Part shown: positions 25,904-37,590 of the stretch, piece after piece
Numbering within the stretch: the stretch's first letter is position 1
Layout: each line of letters opens with the position of its first letter
Origin: Nocardioides mangrovicus
Lineage (GTDB): Bacteria > Actinomycetota > Actinomycetes > Propionibacteriales > Nocardioidaceae
Reading direction: 5' to 3'
DNA: 64,000 nucleotides
NCBI RefSeq assembly: GCF_003674065.1
Contig: NZ_RDBE01000006.1
Span: 330,404 to 394,403, forward strand
The notes under the pieces: generated by a model
The model's input: the letters and a program-made list of their open reading frames with translations, nothing else
Databases searched by the model: none
What the model was told of the DNA's origin: nothing
Translations under genes and position numbers: made by a program

Positions 25904-25919
25904 AGGTTGTCGGCGCCGC

Positions 25920-25969
25920 GAGACGTCATACGAACTGGTCGCTCCCGCGACCCGGACGTATGACGTCTC
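25920..25969. repeat. GACGTCATACG double-stem palindrome, copy 1
   Basis: Outer arms GAGACGTCATACG and CGTATGACGTCTC pair over 13 bp. Inner arms GGTCGC and GCGACC pair over 6 bp around a 4-base loop. Related elements lie at 39847-39896 and 54381-54430. Here it follows tRNA-His and could terminate its transcript. Confidence 0.75.
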
Positions 25970-26068
25970 AGCCCAGCGCGGCGGACTGCTGGGCGGCGGA
26001 GTGCAGCGCGTATTCCGCTGGTTGTCGGGCTTTCCGGCAGATCCTCACCACGAGAAGCGCCGGCGCCC

Positions 26069-27049
26069 TCAGCCCTCCTGCAGGCTCGTGGGCGCACCGT
26101 GGACGCTGGGGATGGTGCCCAGCCGGCCCTTCTGGAAGTCCTCGAAGGCCTGCTGCACCTCGGCCCTGGTGTTCATCACGAACGGTCCGGCCCAGGCCAC
26201 GGGCTCGTTGATCGGACGTCCGCCGAGCACGAGGACGTCGAAGGCCGGGGTGCGGCTGTCGTGGCGGGTGTCGCCGGCGACGCTGACGAAGTCGCCGGCC
26301 CCGAGCACCGCGAGGTTGCCGGTGCGCAGCGGACGCTTCTCGACGCCCACGAAGCCCTGCCCGGCCAGCACGTAGACCAGCGCGTTGTACTCGACCGGCC
26401 ACGGCAGCTCCAGCTGCGCACCCGCCTCGACGCTCGCGTGCACCAGCGACATCGGCGTGAAGGTGGACCCCGGCCCCGCGACACCGTCGACCTCGCCGGC
26501 GATGACGCGCACCAGCGCGCCGGCGTCGGCCGAGGTGGCCAGGCCGACGTCCTTGGCGCGGATGTCCTGGTAGGCGGGGGCGTTCCACTTGGCCTCGCGC
26601 GGCAGGTTGACCCACAGCTGGATGCCGTGGAACAGCCCACCCGAGGTCACCAGCCACTCCGGCGGCGCCTCGATGTGCAGCAGGCCGGAGCCGGCGGTCA
26701 TCCACTGGGTGTCGCCGTCGGTGATGGTGCCGCCGCCGCCATGGCTGTCGTGGTGGTCGAAGGTGCCGTCGATGATGTAGGTGACGGTCTCGAAGCCCCG
26801 GTGCGGGTGCCACGGCGTGCCCTTGGGCTCTCCCGGCGCGTAGTCGACCTCGCCCATCTGGTCCATGTGCACGAACGGGTCGAGGTCGCGCAGGTCCACG
26901 CCCGCGAACGCACGCCGCACCGGGAACCCCTCGCCCTCGTAGCCCGAGGGCGCGTCGACGACCTGCCTCACCGGCCGCACCCGGTCGCCCAGTCCTGGCG
27001 TACGCAGGCGGCGCAGGACGGTGAGGTCGTCGACGCTGATCGCAGGCAT
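26069..27049 (-). CDS. pirin family protein
   Basis: A 326-residue bicupin of the pirin family. The metal-site motif HPHRGFETVTYIIDG sits in the N-terminal cupin with FVHMDQMGEV ahead of it. HIEAPPEWLV and LFHGIQLWVNLP follow, and the second cupin contains LVYVLAGQGFVGV. Pirins bind one Fe or Ni ion; bacterial ones include quercetin dioxygenases and redox regulators. The ATG at 27049 has GGAGA seven bases upstream. It is divergent from an FAD-dependent oxidoreductase. The family does not predict a substrate. Confidence 0.9.
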   Translation of the reverse strand: MPAISVDDLTVLRRLRTPGLGDRVRPVRQVVDAPSGYEGEGFPVRRAFAGVDLRDLDPFVHMDQMGEVDYAPGEPKGTPWHPHRGFETVTYIIDGTFDHHDSHGGGGTITDGDTQWMTAGSGLLHIEAPPEWLVTSGGLFHGIQLWVNLPREAKWNAPAYQDIRAKDVGLATSADAGALVRVIAGEVDGVAGPGSTFTPMSLVHASVEAGAQLELPWPVEYNALVYVLAGQGFVGVEKRPLRTGNLAVLGAGDFVSVAGDTRHDSRTPAFDVLVLGGRPINEPVAWAGPFVMNTRAEVQQAFEDFQKGRLGTIPSVHGAPTSLQEG

Positions 27050-27094
27050 GTCGTCTCCAGCGTGGTTGAAGTCTCTACTATTCCGCGTTCCCGC

Positions 27095-27100
27095 TAGCGT
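27095..27100 (+). promoter_or_regulatory. TAGCGT -10 element of a leaderless start
   Basis: TAGCGT ends eight bases before the GTG at 27109, and there is no Shine-Dalgarno between them. Confidence 0.45.
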
Positions 27101-27108
27101 GACCACCC

Positions 27109-28677
27109 GTGGACAGCTACGACGTGGTGGTGGTCGGCGGCGGGCACAACGCGCTGACGGCGGCTGGCTACCTGGCCCGCGAGGGGCTCAGCGTGCTGGT
27201 GCTGGAGCGCCTCGACCACACGGGCGGAGCGGCGGTCAGCACGGAGGCGTTCCCGGGCACGGGCGCCCGGCTCTCCCGCTACTCCTACCTGGTGAGCCTG
27301 CTGCCGCAGCAGATCGTGGACGACCTCGGCCTCGACATCGAGCTGCGCTCTCGTCGCACCGCCTCCTATACCCCGGTGCACCGCGACGGTCGCGACCTCG
27401 GACTCCTCGCCGAGCGGCCGGAGGGCCAGCTGACCGCGGACTCGTTCTGGACACTCACCGGCAGCGACGAGGCGTACCGCGCCTGGCAGCACTTCTACGA
27501 GCAGATGACGGAGTTCGCCGAGGTCGTCTCCCCCACGCTCACCGAGCCGCTGCCGTCCGCCCGCGACCTGAGCGCCCGCATCGGCGCCGACCTGTGGCGC
27601 GGCGTCGTCGAGGAGCCGCTCGACCTCCTGCTGCGCGAGCGCTTCGCCGACGATGCCGTGCGCGGCGTGGTGGCCACCGACGCCCTCATCGGCACGTTCG
27701 CCCCGATGGACGCGCGCTCACTGGTGCAGAACCGCTGCTTCCTCTACCACCTGATCGGCAACGGCACCGGCGAGTGGCGCGTGCCCGTCGGCGGGATGGG
27801 CTCGGTCACCGCGGCGTTGGACGCGACCGCCCGCGGTGCCGGCGCCGAGATCCGCACCGGAGCCGGCGTCAGCTCGCTGGTACCCGGACCCGACGGCGTC
27901 GAGGTGACCTTCCACGACGGCTCGTGGCACCGCTCGGTGCGTGCCGGCACGGTGCTGGCCGGGGTCGCACCGTGGGTGCTGCGGATCCTGCTCGGCGAGC
28001 ACCCCGGGCCCCGCACGCGTCCCTCGGGCGCGCAGCTGAAGGTCAACCTGCTGCTCTCGCGGCTGCCGCGGCTGCGCTCGGGCGACGACCCGGAGACCGC
28101 CTTCGCCGGCACCTTCCACGTGGCGGAGTCCTACGCCGAGCTGCAGCAGGCGTACGAGGAGGCGGCGGCAGGGTCGATCCCGTCCCGGCCGCCGGGCGAG
28201 ATGTACTGCCACTCGCTGACCGACCCCTCCATCCTCGGCCCGCTCACCGGCACCGGCGCACAGACGCTGACCTGGTTCGGGCTGCACATGCCCGCCTCGC
28301 TGTTCGCCGAGGACCGCGAGGCCGCCCGCGCCGAGGCGCTGCGCCGCACGATCGCCGTCATCGACGAGTACCTGGCCGAGCCGCTCATGGACTGCGTGCT
28401 CCTCGGCCCCGACGGCCAGCCGTGCATCGAGGCCAAGGTGCCCCAGGACGTCGAGGCCGACCTGGCGATGCCCGGCGGCCACATCTTCCACGGCGACCTC
28501 TCCTGGCCGTGGACATCGGGTCGCGAGTCACTCGACACCCCCGCCCGTCGCTGGGGCGTCGACACGGGCGTCGAGGGCGTCCTGCTCTGCGGCTCCGGCG
28601 CCCGCCGGGGTGGCGCGGTGAGCGGCCTGGGCGGCCACAACGCGGCGATGGCCGTGCTGGAGTCGCGGCGCCGCTGA
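27109..28677 (+). CDS. FAD-dependent oxidoreductase, phytoene desaturase/PYROXD2-like
   Basis: 522 residues. The N-terminal FAD motif VVVVGGGHNALTAAGYLA continues with LERLDHTGGAAVSTEAFPG, the amine-oxidase/phytoene-desaturase arrangement. The C-terminal FAD contact is GVLLCGSGARRGGAVSGLGG. Proteins of this group (PYROXD2-like, often labelled carotenoid or NAD(P)-binding oxidoreductases) are widespread in actinobacteria with no settled substrate. No carotenoid genes are nearby, so a phytoene role is unlikely. It is divergent from the pirin gene and upstream of tRNA-Lys. Confidence 0.85.
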   Translation: MDSYDVVVVGGGHNALTAAGYLAREGLSVLVLERLDHTGGAAVSTEAFPGTGARLSRYSYLVSLLPQQIVDDLGLDIELRSRRTASYTPVHRDGRDLGLLAERPEGQLTADSFWTLTGSDEAYRAWQHFYEQMTEFAEVVSPTLTEPLPSARDLSARIGADLWRGVVEEPLDLLLRERFADDAVRGVVATDALIGTFAPMDARSLVQNRCFLYHLIGNGTGEWRVPVGGMGSVTAALDATARGAGAEIRTGAGVSSLVPGPDGVEVTFHDGSWHRSVRAGTVLAGVAPWVLRILLGEHPGPRTRPSGAQLKVNLLLSRLPRLRSGDDPETAFAGTFHVAESYAELQQAYEEAAAGSIPSRPPGEMYCHSLTDPSILGPLTGTGAQTLTWFGLHMPASLFAEDREAARAEALRRTIAVIDEYLAEPLMDCVLLGPDGQPCIEAKVPQDVEADLAMPGGHIFHGDLSWPWTSGRESLDTPARRWGVDTGVEGVLLCGSGARRGGAVSGLGGHNAAMAVLESRRR

Positions 28678-28739
28678 ACCGATTTCGCTGCGCCTGCGAC
28701 CCGCTGCTATCGTTCCGGAGGCTTCGCACCTGAGGCCTT

Positions 28740-28815
<76 letters not shown>

Positions 28816-28886
28816 CCCCTGTGATACCGCTGGGTCACTCAGCGTCCAGGTATTTGTAGGCGTGCCCCTGCACACCGTGTCAGCGG

Positions 28887-29642
28887 CTATGGGTCCTTGG
28901 CCGCACCAGGCTGATGTAGCTCCATCTCGGCCAACCGTTGGCGGACCTGCTGAAGTTCGGCGAGCACACGCTCCAGGTCCCGCCTGGTCTCCATCTGCTC
29001 GGCTCGCTCGATGCTGCTCAAGTGCGAGAGTAGCCAGTTGGCGAAAGATGCCGTGACGACCGCTACCAGGGCGATGCCCGAGACCATCAGGCCAGCGGCT
29101 ATCAGCCGGCCTGTCTCGGTTACCGGATAGCGATCGCCGTACCCCGTAGTACTAACCGTGGCGAGCGCCCACCACAGCGCGTCACCGAAGGACGTGATGT
29201 TCGCTGAGTGCGACTTCCTCTCGGCGTCGAGAACGGCCAGCGCAGCGACGAAGACCAAGAGCGTGCTGGCGCCCAGCGCGTACACCGCGACCCGGTTGCT
29301 GAGCCTCAACTCGGCGCGCCGATTGAGCACTTTAAGCACCGTGATCAGGCGCAGGAGTCTCAACGGTCGCAGGATGGGCACCACGACGATCAGCAGATCG
29401 ACCAGGTTCTGCCGCATGAAGGCCGCCTTGTCCCGACTGAGCACGAGGCGTACGACGTAGTCGACGGCGAATCCCACCCAAGCCGTTGCCGCGACCGCGC
29501 TGCAGACATCCCCCACCGGCTGATGCTGGATGCTCGGCTCGAGAATCGGCCACGCGTAGGCGACGAGAAATGCTACGGCCGCTAGCGTGAGCGGGAGGTC
29601 GCTGAGTCGCTCCCACGCCTGACGCGCTGGCTCCCGACCCAC
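28887..29642 (-). CDS. voltage-gated potassium channel-like protein
   Basis: About 251 residues from a GTG. Membrane segments in order: S1 near LPLTLAAVAFLVAYAWPIL, S2 near TAWVGFAVDYVVRLVL, S3 near LVDLLIVVVPIL, and S4 RPLRLLRLITVLKVLNRR with regularly spaced Arg. S5, the pore with the K+ filter TVSTTGYGDRYP, and S6 follow, with a C-terminal coiled coil (LERVLAELQQVRQRL). It is a complete six-segment channel of the KvAP/ion_trans type. Base composition is lower in G+C than its neighbours, and the gene is the sole cargo between two tRNA-derived direct repeats. The start is uncertain, as no clear Shine-Dalgarno is seen. Confidence 0.83.
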   Translation of the reverse strand: MGREPARQAWERLSDLPLTLAAVAFLVAYAWPILEPSIQHQPVGDVCSAVAATAWVGFAVDYVVRLVLSRDKAAFMRQNLVDLLIVVVPILRPLRLLRLITVLKVLNRRAELRLSNRVAVYALGASTLLVFVAALAVLDAERKSHSANITSFGDALWWALATVSTTGYGDRYPVTETGRLIAAGLMVSGIALVAVVTASFANWLLSHLSSIERAEQMETRRDLERVLAELQQVRQRLAEMELHQPGAAKDP

Positions 29643-29701
29643 TGGCTGAGGGTAAGCCCACCTCGTGCCGTTGGTGCGCGAGTTCGTATGCGAGTTCGCT
29701 C

Positions 29702-29718
29702 GGCGCACCACCCCTGTG
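29702..29718. repeat. attR-like 17-bp direct repeat
   Basis: An exact second copy of GGCGCACCACCCCTGTG, lying 46 bases before the next gene. It marks the distal edge of the segment that starts at tRNA-Lys. Confidence 0.7.
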
Positions 29719-29763
29719 GACAACCGCACGCACGGTCGGCGGAGCCGGCGCAGACTCCCGGGC

Positions 29764-31152
29764 ATGGACCTGGTCGAGGCGGTGGCAAGGCTCGGCGGCG
29801 TCGCCTCGCGCGCCGACCTCGTCGCCGCCGGGTCGCGGGCCGAGCTCGACCGGGCGATCCGTGCCGGCGACCTGGTCCGGACGGCCAAGGGCCGCTACGT
29901 GCTGCCGCACATCGACGCCGCGACGCGCGTCGCCCACACCCACCGCGGCGTGCTGTGCCTGACCAGCGCGGCCCTGTTCCACGGCTGGGAGGTGGCTCGC
30001 GCACCGGCGCGCCCGCACCTGCTGTTCCCGCACAACCGCAAGGTTCCCGACCAGGTGTACGAGGTCGCCCACGTGCATCGCGGCAGCGTTCACCCCGACC
30101 TCGTCGACGGCCCGGCCACGTCGCGGGCCGCCACCGTCGAGGCGTGCATGCGGCGGCTGCCGTTCGACGAGGCGCTGGCCGTGGCCGACTCCGCCTGGCG
30201 TCACGACGACGTCATCTCGGCGACGATGCGGTCCCTGTCGGCCTCGGCCCGAGGGCCGGGTTCGGTCCAGTTGCGCCGGGTGGCGGCGGTGTCGGGGCCC
30301 GAGGCCGCCAACCCGTTCGAGTCCGTCCTGCGCGCCATCGTGCTCGACGTGCCGGGGCTGCACGTCGTGCCGCAGCTCGTCATCCGCGACCGTCGCGTCT
30401 GGGCCAGGCCCGACCTCGCCGACGTCGACCTCGGCATCGTGCTGGAGGCCGACTCGTTCGAGTGGCACGGCGGCCGCGCGGCCCTGGACAAGGACGCTCG
30501 GCGCTACAACCTGCTCGTGGTCGAGGGCTGGATCGTGCTGCGGTTCAGCTGGGAGCAGGTGATGTTCGAGCCCGACGAGGTGCGGCGGATCGTGGTGGCC
30601 GCCGTCGATCTCGCATTGCGACGTAGCAAAGGCGAGGTGCGTGCCCGGTTGGTGGCTGAGGCGCAGTTCTGGGAGGGGTTCCCTACGTCGCCATGCGGAG
30701 CACGGCAGGATCAGGCTCATGACCGCCTACTGGATCGCCACCTACGACGAGATCTCCGACCCGGACAAGATGGCGGCGTACGCCGCGCTGGCCGCGCCCG
30801 CGCTCGAGGCGGCCGGGGGGCGGTACCTGGCACGGGGCAACCCCGAGCAGGTCTACGAGCTGGGCCAGGACACCCGCACCGTGCTGCTGGAGTTCGAGTC
30901 GGTGCAGGCGGCTCGCGACGCCCACGACGGGGCGGCCTACACCGAGGCCCTCGAGGCGCTCGGCGACGGCGCGCGCCGCGACATCCGGATCGTGCCCGGG
31001 GTCTAGTAGCCCACCAGGCCCGGGAGCTTGTGGCCCACCGAGACGAACTCGCCCGAGACGGCGGCGACGCCGCGCGAGCAGAGCAGCACGACCACGGTGG
31101 CCACCTGCTCCGGCGTCGAGTCGCCCGGCACGCCGCGCTCGGTCCTCGGTGA
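29764..31152 (+). CDS. AbiEi-type domain plus DUF559-like protein, with probable loss of the original stop
   Basis: The recognisable protein is about 300 residues. An N-terminal winged-helix like the type IV AbiEi antitoxin domain (ARLGGVASRADLVAAG, VRTAKGRYVLP) is followed by a C-terminal DUF559/Vsr-like nuclease domain with LEADSFEWHGGRAALDKDARR and LRFSWEQVMFEPDEV. Homologues normally end soon after this last motif, near 30650. Here the frame stays open for about 500 more bases, through the whole DUF1330 gene, to a TGA at 31150-31152. The extra tail is Arg/Gly-rich read-through. A nearby frameshift or stop-codon loss is likely. No AbiEii toxin partner is adjacent. Confidence 0.65.
   Translation: MDLVEAVARLGGVASRADLVAAGSRAELDRAIRAGDLVRTAKGRYVLPHIDAATRVAHTHRGVLCLTSAALFHGWEVARAPARPHLLFPHNRKVPDQVYEVAHVHRGSVHPDLVDGPATSRAATVEACMRRLPFDEALAVADSAWRHDDVISATMRSLSASARGPGSVQLRRVAAVSGPEAANPFESVLRAIVLDVPGLHVVPQLVIRDRRVWARPDLADVDLGIVLEADSFEWHGGRAALDKDARRYNLLVVEGWIVLRFSWEQVMFEPDEVRRIVVAAVDLALRRSKGEVRARLVAEAQFWEGFPTSPCGARQDQAHDRLLDRHLRRDLRPGQDGGVRRAGRARARGGRGAVPGTGQPRAGLRAGPGHPHRAAGVRVGAGGSRRPRRGGLHRGPRGARRRRAPRHPDRARGLVAHQARELVAHRDELARDGGDAARAEQHDHGGHLLRRRVARHAALGPR
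30719..31006 (+). CDS. DUF1330 domain protein
   Basis: A 95-residue single-domain protein of the dimeric alpha/beta-barrel type. It starts MTAYWIATYDEISDPDKMAAY and contains GGRYLARG and TVLLEFESVQAARDAH, the standard DUF1330 signature. No enzymatic role is established for the family. It lies inside the read-through frame of the upstream AbiEi/DUF559-like gene in another frame, and its own codon use is normal for the host, so this is the real gene here. Its stop overlaps that of the convergent SDR gene. Confidence 0.88.
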   Translation: MTAYWIATYDEISDPDKMAAYAALAAPALEAAGGRYLARGNPEQVYELGQDTRTVLLEFESVQAARDAHDGAAYTEALEALGDGARRDIRIVPGV

Positions 31153-31716
31153 GGCGTCCTCGCGGACCGGGCCGGGGTTCACCACGTTGATCGTCACGCC
31201 CGTGCCGGCCACCTGGTCGGCCAGTGCCTTGGCGGCGATGGCCACGCCGGCGTTGCGCACCGTGCCGGTGATCGAGCCGGTGACGTACATGTTCTGCCCG
31301 TTGACCTGCACCACCCGCCCGTAGCCGGCCTCGCGCATCTGCGGCAGCACGGCGTTGGTCATGCGCAGGTAGCCCATCGCCTTGCCCTGCAGGCCCTCGA
31401 CCACCTGCTCGGGGTCGCTGGACCGGCCGGGGTCCAGGGTCTGCGCCGACGGCGCCGCGGTGTTGACCAGCACGCCGATGGTGCCGAACCGCTCGTTCAC
31501 CGAGGCCACGGCCGCGTCGACGGAGGCCTGCTCGGCGGTGTCGACGACCACCGTCTCGACGCCGAGCTCACCGGCCACCCGCGCCAGGGAGTCCTCCGAG
31601 CGCGCACCGACCACGACGGTCGCGCCCTCCTCCTGCAGCAACCGAGCGGTCGCCTCGCCGATCAGGCCGGTGCCGCCCACGACGAAGGCCACGATGTCGC
31701 GAAGTCCCAGATCCAT
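31003..31716 (-). CDS. SDR-family protein lacking the catalytic Tyr
   Basis: A 237-residue Rossmann-fold short-chain dehydrogenase/reductase. The cofactor motif reads FVVGGTGLIGEATARL and the NNAG equivalent reads VNTAAPSA. The catalytic Ser position lies in VVQVNGQNMY, and the Y-x-x-x-K motif is replaced by NAGVAIAAK, so Lys remains but Tyr does not. It may bind NAD(P) without normal dehydrogenase chemistry or use another residue. It ends in GEFVSVGHKLPGLVGY. Its stop overlaps DUF1330's, and it lies three bases downstream of a GNAT gene, so the two are probably co-transcribed. Confidence 0.82.
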   Translation of the reverse strand: MDLGLRDIVAFVVGGTGLIGEATARLLQEEGATVVVGARSEDSLARVAGELGVETVVVDTAEQASVDAAVASVNERFGTIGVLVNTAAPSAQTLDPGRSSDPEQVVEGLQGKAMGYLRMTNAVLPQMREAGYGRVVQVNGQNMYVTGSITGTVRNAGVAIAAKALADQVAGTGVTINVVNPGPVREDASPRTERGVPGDSTPEQVATVVVLLCSRGVAAVSGEFVSVGHKLPGLVGY

Positions 31717-31719
31717 GGC

Positions 31720-32289
31720 TCAACCCTTCCACTCGCGCCGCAGCAGCGCGTAGCTGTACCCGTCCTGCCAGCCCAGCTCGCGATGCAGGGAGTCCTCGAC
31801 GGTGTGCGCCTCGCGCCGCATCCCGAGGTCCTCCATCATCCGCCACGACGCCTCGTTGGCGGCGAAGCAGTTGGAGACGACGCGGCGCAGCCCCAGGTCG
31901 GCGAAGCACAGCCCGATCAGCGCCCGCGCGGCCTCGCGGGCGTAGCCGCGACCGGTGTGGGCCGGGTGCAGGCACCAGCCGATCTCGGCCTGGGTCGCGG
32001 CGGCCTGCTCGCGCACGTCGAGCTGCGCCCATGCGTCCTCGACGGCCAGGAACAGGTCGCCGACCAGCTCCTCGCCGGACTGCACCACCAGCGTCTTCGC
32101 CAGCATCGGCGGCCGGCCGAGGTGCGCGACGAAGGCCTCGAGCGAGTCCGAGCGCGAGGTCATCCAGGCGATCACGGCGTCGTCGCCGCGGTAGGGCCAC
32201 ATCCGCGGCAGGTCCTCGCGGGTGGCGGGTCGGATGGTGAGCCGCTCGGTCCGCAGCGGCCAGGAGATCTGTTCCAACGAAGCGCCCAC
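31720..32289 (-). CDS. GNAT family N-acetyltransferase
   Basis: A 189-residue RimJ/RimL-type GNAT. The domain opens with LRTERLTIRPATRED. The acetyl-CoA pyrophosphate loop is HTGRGYAREAARALI, and the end is marked by RRVVSNCFAANEASWRMMEDLGMRREA. The start is placed at a GTG because AGGAGAAC lies ten bases upstream; a GTG 11 codons earlier would put that Shine-Dalgarno inside the gene. It probably acetylates a protein N-terminus or small amine. It is followed after three bases by the SDR gene. Confidence 0.87.
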   Translation of the reverse strand: MGASLEQISWPLRTERLTIRPATREDLPRMWPYRGDDAVIAWMTSRSDSLEAFVAHLGRPPMLAKTLVVQSGEELVGDLFLAVEDAWAQLDVREQAAATQAEIGWCLHPAHTGRGYAREAARALIGLCFADLGLRRVVSNCFAANEASWRMMEDLGMRREAHTVEDSLHRELGWQDGYSYALLRREWKG

Positions 32290-32375
32290 GACGACATGTT
32301 CTCCTCTTGCCACGATCCGCACGAGCGGGATCTACTGGTTCGGACCACTCTCGGGTCCGTTTCTTCGGAGGTCTG

Positions 32376-33641
<1,266 letters not shown>

Positions 33642-33668
33642 GCCCCGGCGGCTCTACGGTGGGCGGCC

Positions 33669-34289
33669 GTGGACCTCTACGACGCCATCCACCGACGCCG
33701 TGACGTCCGGGCCGAGTTCACCGGCGAGCCGGTGTCCGACGACGCGCTCGAGCGCGTGCTGGCCGCCGCCCACGCGGCACCCAGCGTCGGCCACAGCCAG
33801 CCGTGGGACTTCGTGCTGGTGCGCGACCCCGCCACGCTTGCGAGCTTCGCTGCGCACGTCGCGCACGAGCGGGAGGTCTTCGCGGCGGACCTGAGCGGCG
33901 AGCGGGCCGAGACGTTCGCGCGGATCAAGATCGAGGGCGTGCGGGAGTCCGGGCTGGGCGTCGTGGTGGCCTACGACCCGAGCCGCGGCGGCGACCAGGT
34001 GCTCGGCCGCCACGCCATCGCCGACACCGGGCTGTACTCCACGGTGCTCGCGGTGCAGAACCTGTGGCTGGCCGCGACCGCCGAGGGTCTCGGCGTGGGC
34101 TGGGTGTCGTTCTACCGCGAGGAGGTGCTCCGCGGGCTGGTCGGGCTGCCCGACGGGCTGCGGCCGGTGGCCTGGCTGTGCCTGGGCCACGTCGACCGGC
34201 TCCAGGAGACCCCCGACCTGGTGCGCCACGGCTGGCGGCGCGGCCGACCGCTCAGCGAGGCGGTGCACCAGGAGCGCTACCGGGGCTGA
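33669..34289 (+). CDS. bluB: 5,6-dimethylbenzimidazole synthase BluB
   Basis: A 206-residue nitroreductase-fold protein. Motifs specific to BluB include RRRDVRAEF at the start, [16 protein letters not shown] and the C-terminal [14 protein letters not shown]. BluB breaks down reduced FMN with oxygen to make DMB, the lower ligand of cobalamin. The start is a GTG 27 bases after the C39 gene. No other cobalamin synthesis gene is in the window, but a cobalamin-riboswitch-controlled importer lies about 16 kb upstream, consistent with salvage or lower-ligand exchange. Confidence 0.88.
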   Translation: MDLYDAIHRRRDVRAEFTGEPVSDDALERVLAAAHAAPSVGHSQPWDFVLVRDPATLASFAAHVAHEREVFAADLSGERAETFARIKIEGVRESGLGVVVAYDPSRGGDQVLGRHAIADTGLYSTVLAVQNLWLAATAEGLGVGWVSFYREEVLRGLVGLPDGLRPVAWLCLGHVDRLQETPDLVRHGWRRGRPLSEAVHQERYRG

Positions 34290-34345
34290 GCGGGCGTGAT
34301 GGAGGTCAATGCGTCGGATCGGGCCGGTTGGGGTACGCAGGGGGC

Positions 34346-35754
34346 ATGGCCGACGTCTCTGACGACCTCCTCCCCCACGTCCTCGTGCTCTTCGGCGCCA
34401 CGGGCGACCTCGCCAAGCGCAAGCTGTTCCCCGGGCTCTACTCGCTGGCGAAGGCCGGCCGGCTGCCCGAGGACTACGCGATCATCGGCAGCGGCCGGCA
34501 CTCCCCGGGCACTGACGAGGAGTTCCGCGAGCACATCAAGGAAGCCCTCGAGGACACCGTCGACGACCTCGACGAGTCGGTGGCCGACGACCTGCTGGAG
34601 CGGCTGAGCTTCCAGACCTCCTCGGCCGACGACGGCTCGGACCTGGCCGAGAAGGTGCGCGAGGCCGAGGAGCGGCTCGGTGGGAGCGACGACGTACGCC
34701 GGCTGGTCTACCTCTCGGTGCCGCCCAGCGCGATGCAGGACATGATCGCCATGCTCGGCACCGAGAAGCTCACCGAGCGGGCCCGGCTGGTCATCGAGAA
34801 GCCGTTCGGCCTCGACCTCGCCTCCTCCCGCGAGCTCGACACCGCGCTCAAGGACGTCGTCGAGGAGGACCAGGTCTTCCGCATCGACCACTTCCTGGGC
34901 AAGGAGGCGGTGCAGAACATCTTGGCGCTGCGATTCGCCAACGGCCTCTTCGAGCCCGCCTGGGACCGGCGCAGCATCGCTCAGGTGCAGATCGACGTAC
35001 CCGAGACGCTGGGCATGGAGGGCCGCGGCTCGTTCTACGAGTCCACCGGCTGCCTGCGCGACATGATCTCCACCCACCTGTGCCAGCTGCTCGGCTTCGT
35101 CGCGTTGGAGGATCCCGGCGCGTTCGAGGAGAAGGCGCTGCGCGACGCCAAGCACGCCGTCTTCGAGGCCATGCGGCCGCTCGACCCGGCCCGCGTCGTG
35201 TTCGGCCAGTACGACGGCTACCGCGACGAGGACGACGTCGCCGACGACTCCGACGTCGAGACGCTGGTGGCGGTGGAGGCCTACGTCGACAACGACCGCT
35301 GGCGCGACGTGCCGTTCTACCTGCGCACGGGCAAGGCGATGGCGCAGACCCGGCGCACCATCACGCTGCGGTTCCGCACGCCGGACTCGCAGATCTTCCA
35401 GGGCAGCCCCGGGCCCAACGAGCTCGTCCTCGAGCTCACCGACGAGCCGGAGGTCTCCGTCGACGTCCGCGCGAAGCGACCCGGCCCCGAGATGGAGCTG
35501 GCCGAGGCCACGCTGCGACTCGACTTCGCCGACGACTTCCCCGACGACCACCCGCTGGAGGCCTACGAGCGGCTGCTGCTCGACGTGCTGCGCGGCGACC
35601 AGACGCTGTTCACCCGCGCCGACGAGGTCGACCGGCTCTGGCAGATCTGCCAGCCGGTGCTCGACGACCGACCGCAGGTGCACACCTACGAACAGGAGTC
35701 GTGGGGACCGCAGCAGGCGCTCGACCTGCCCGACGGCGGGTGGGCCCTGCAGGG

Positions 35755-35758
<4 letters not shown>
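34346..35758 (+). CDS. zwf: glucose-6-phosphate dehydrogenase
   Basis: A 470-residue NADP-linked dehydrogenase. The nucleotide motif [18 protein letters not shown] is at the N-terminus and the substrate motif [15 protein letters not shown] is at about residue 180 (RIDHYLGKE in most). [12 protein letters not shown] supplies the conserved Lys-Pro. It oxidises glucose 6-phosphate to 6-phosphogluconolactone in the oxidative pentose phosphate pathway. At 470 residues it is a little shorter than the usual 480-510. It does not adjoin tal/opcA/pgl, so it may be a second isozyme. Its stop overlaps the GH15 start (ATGA). Confidence 0.92.
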
Positions 35759-37560
<1,802 letters not shown>

Positions 37561-37590
37561 GCCCATCCGCCGACGAAAGGACCTTCACCC

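Noticed and set aside
27109..28677. Carotenoid biosynthesis (phytoene desaturase)
   Set aside because: No crtB, crtE or other carotenoid gene is nearby, and the protein fits the broader PYROXD2-like group.
33803..34345. A possible N-terminal extension of zwf joined to bluB sequence
   Set aside because: The extension is bluB read in the wrong frame. The ATG at 34346 gives the proper G6PD N-terminus.
34277..35683. A long open frame on the minus strand opposite glucose-6-phosphate dehydrogenase
   Set aside because: The + strand frame has all zwf motifs. The minus frame lacks any recognisable domain.
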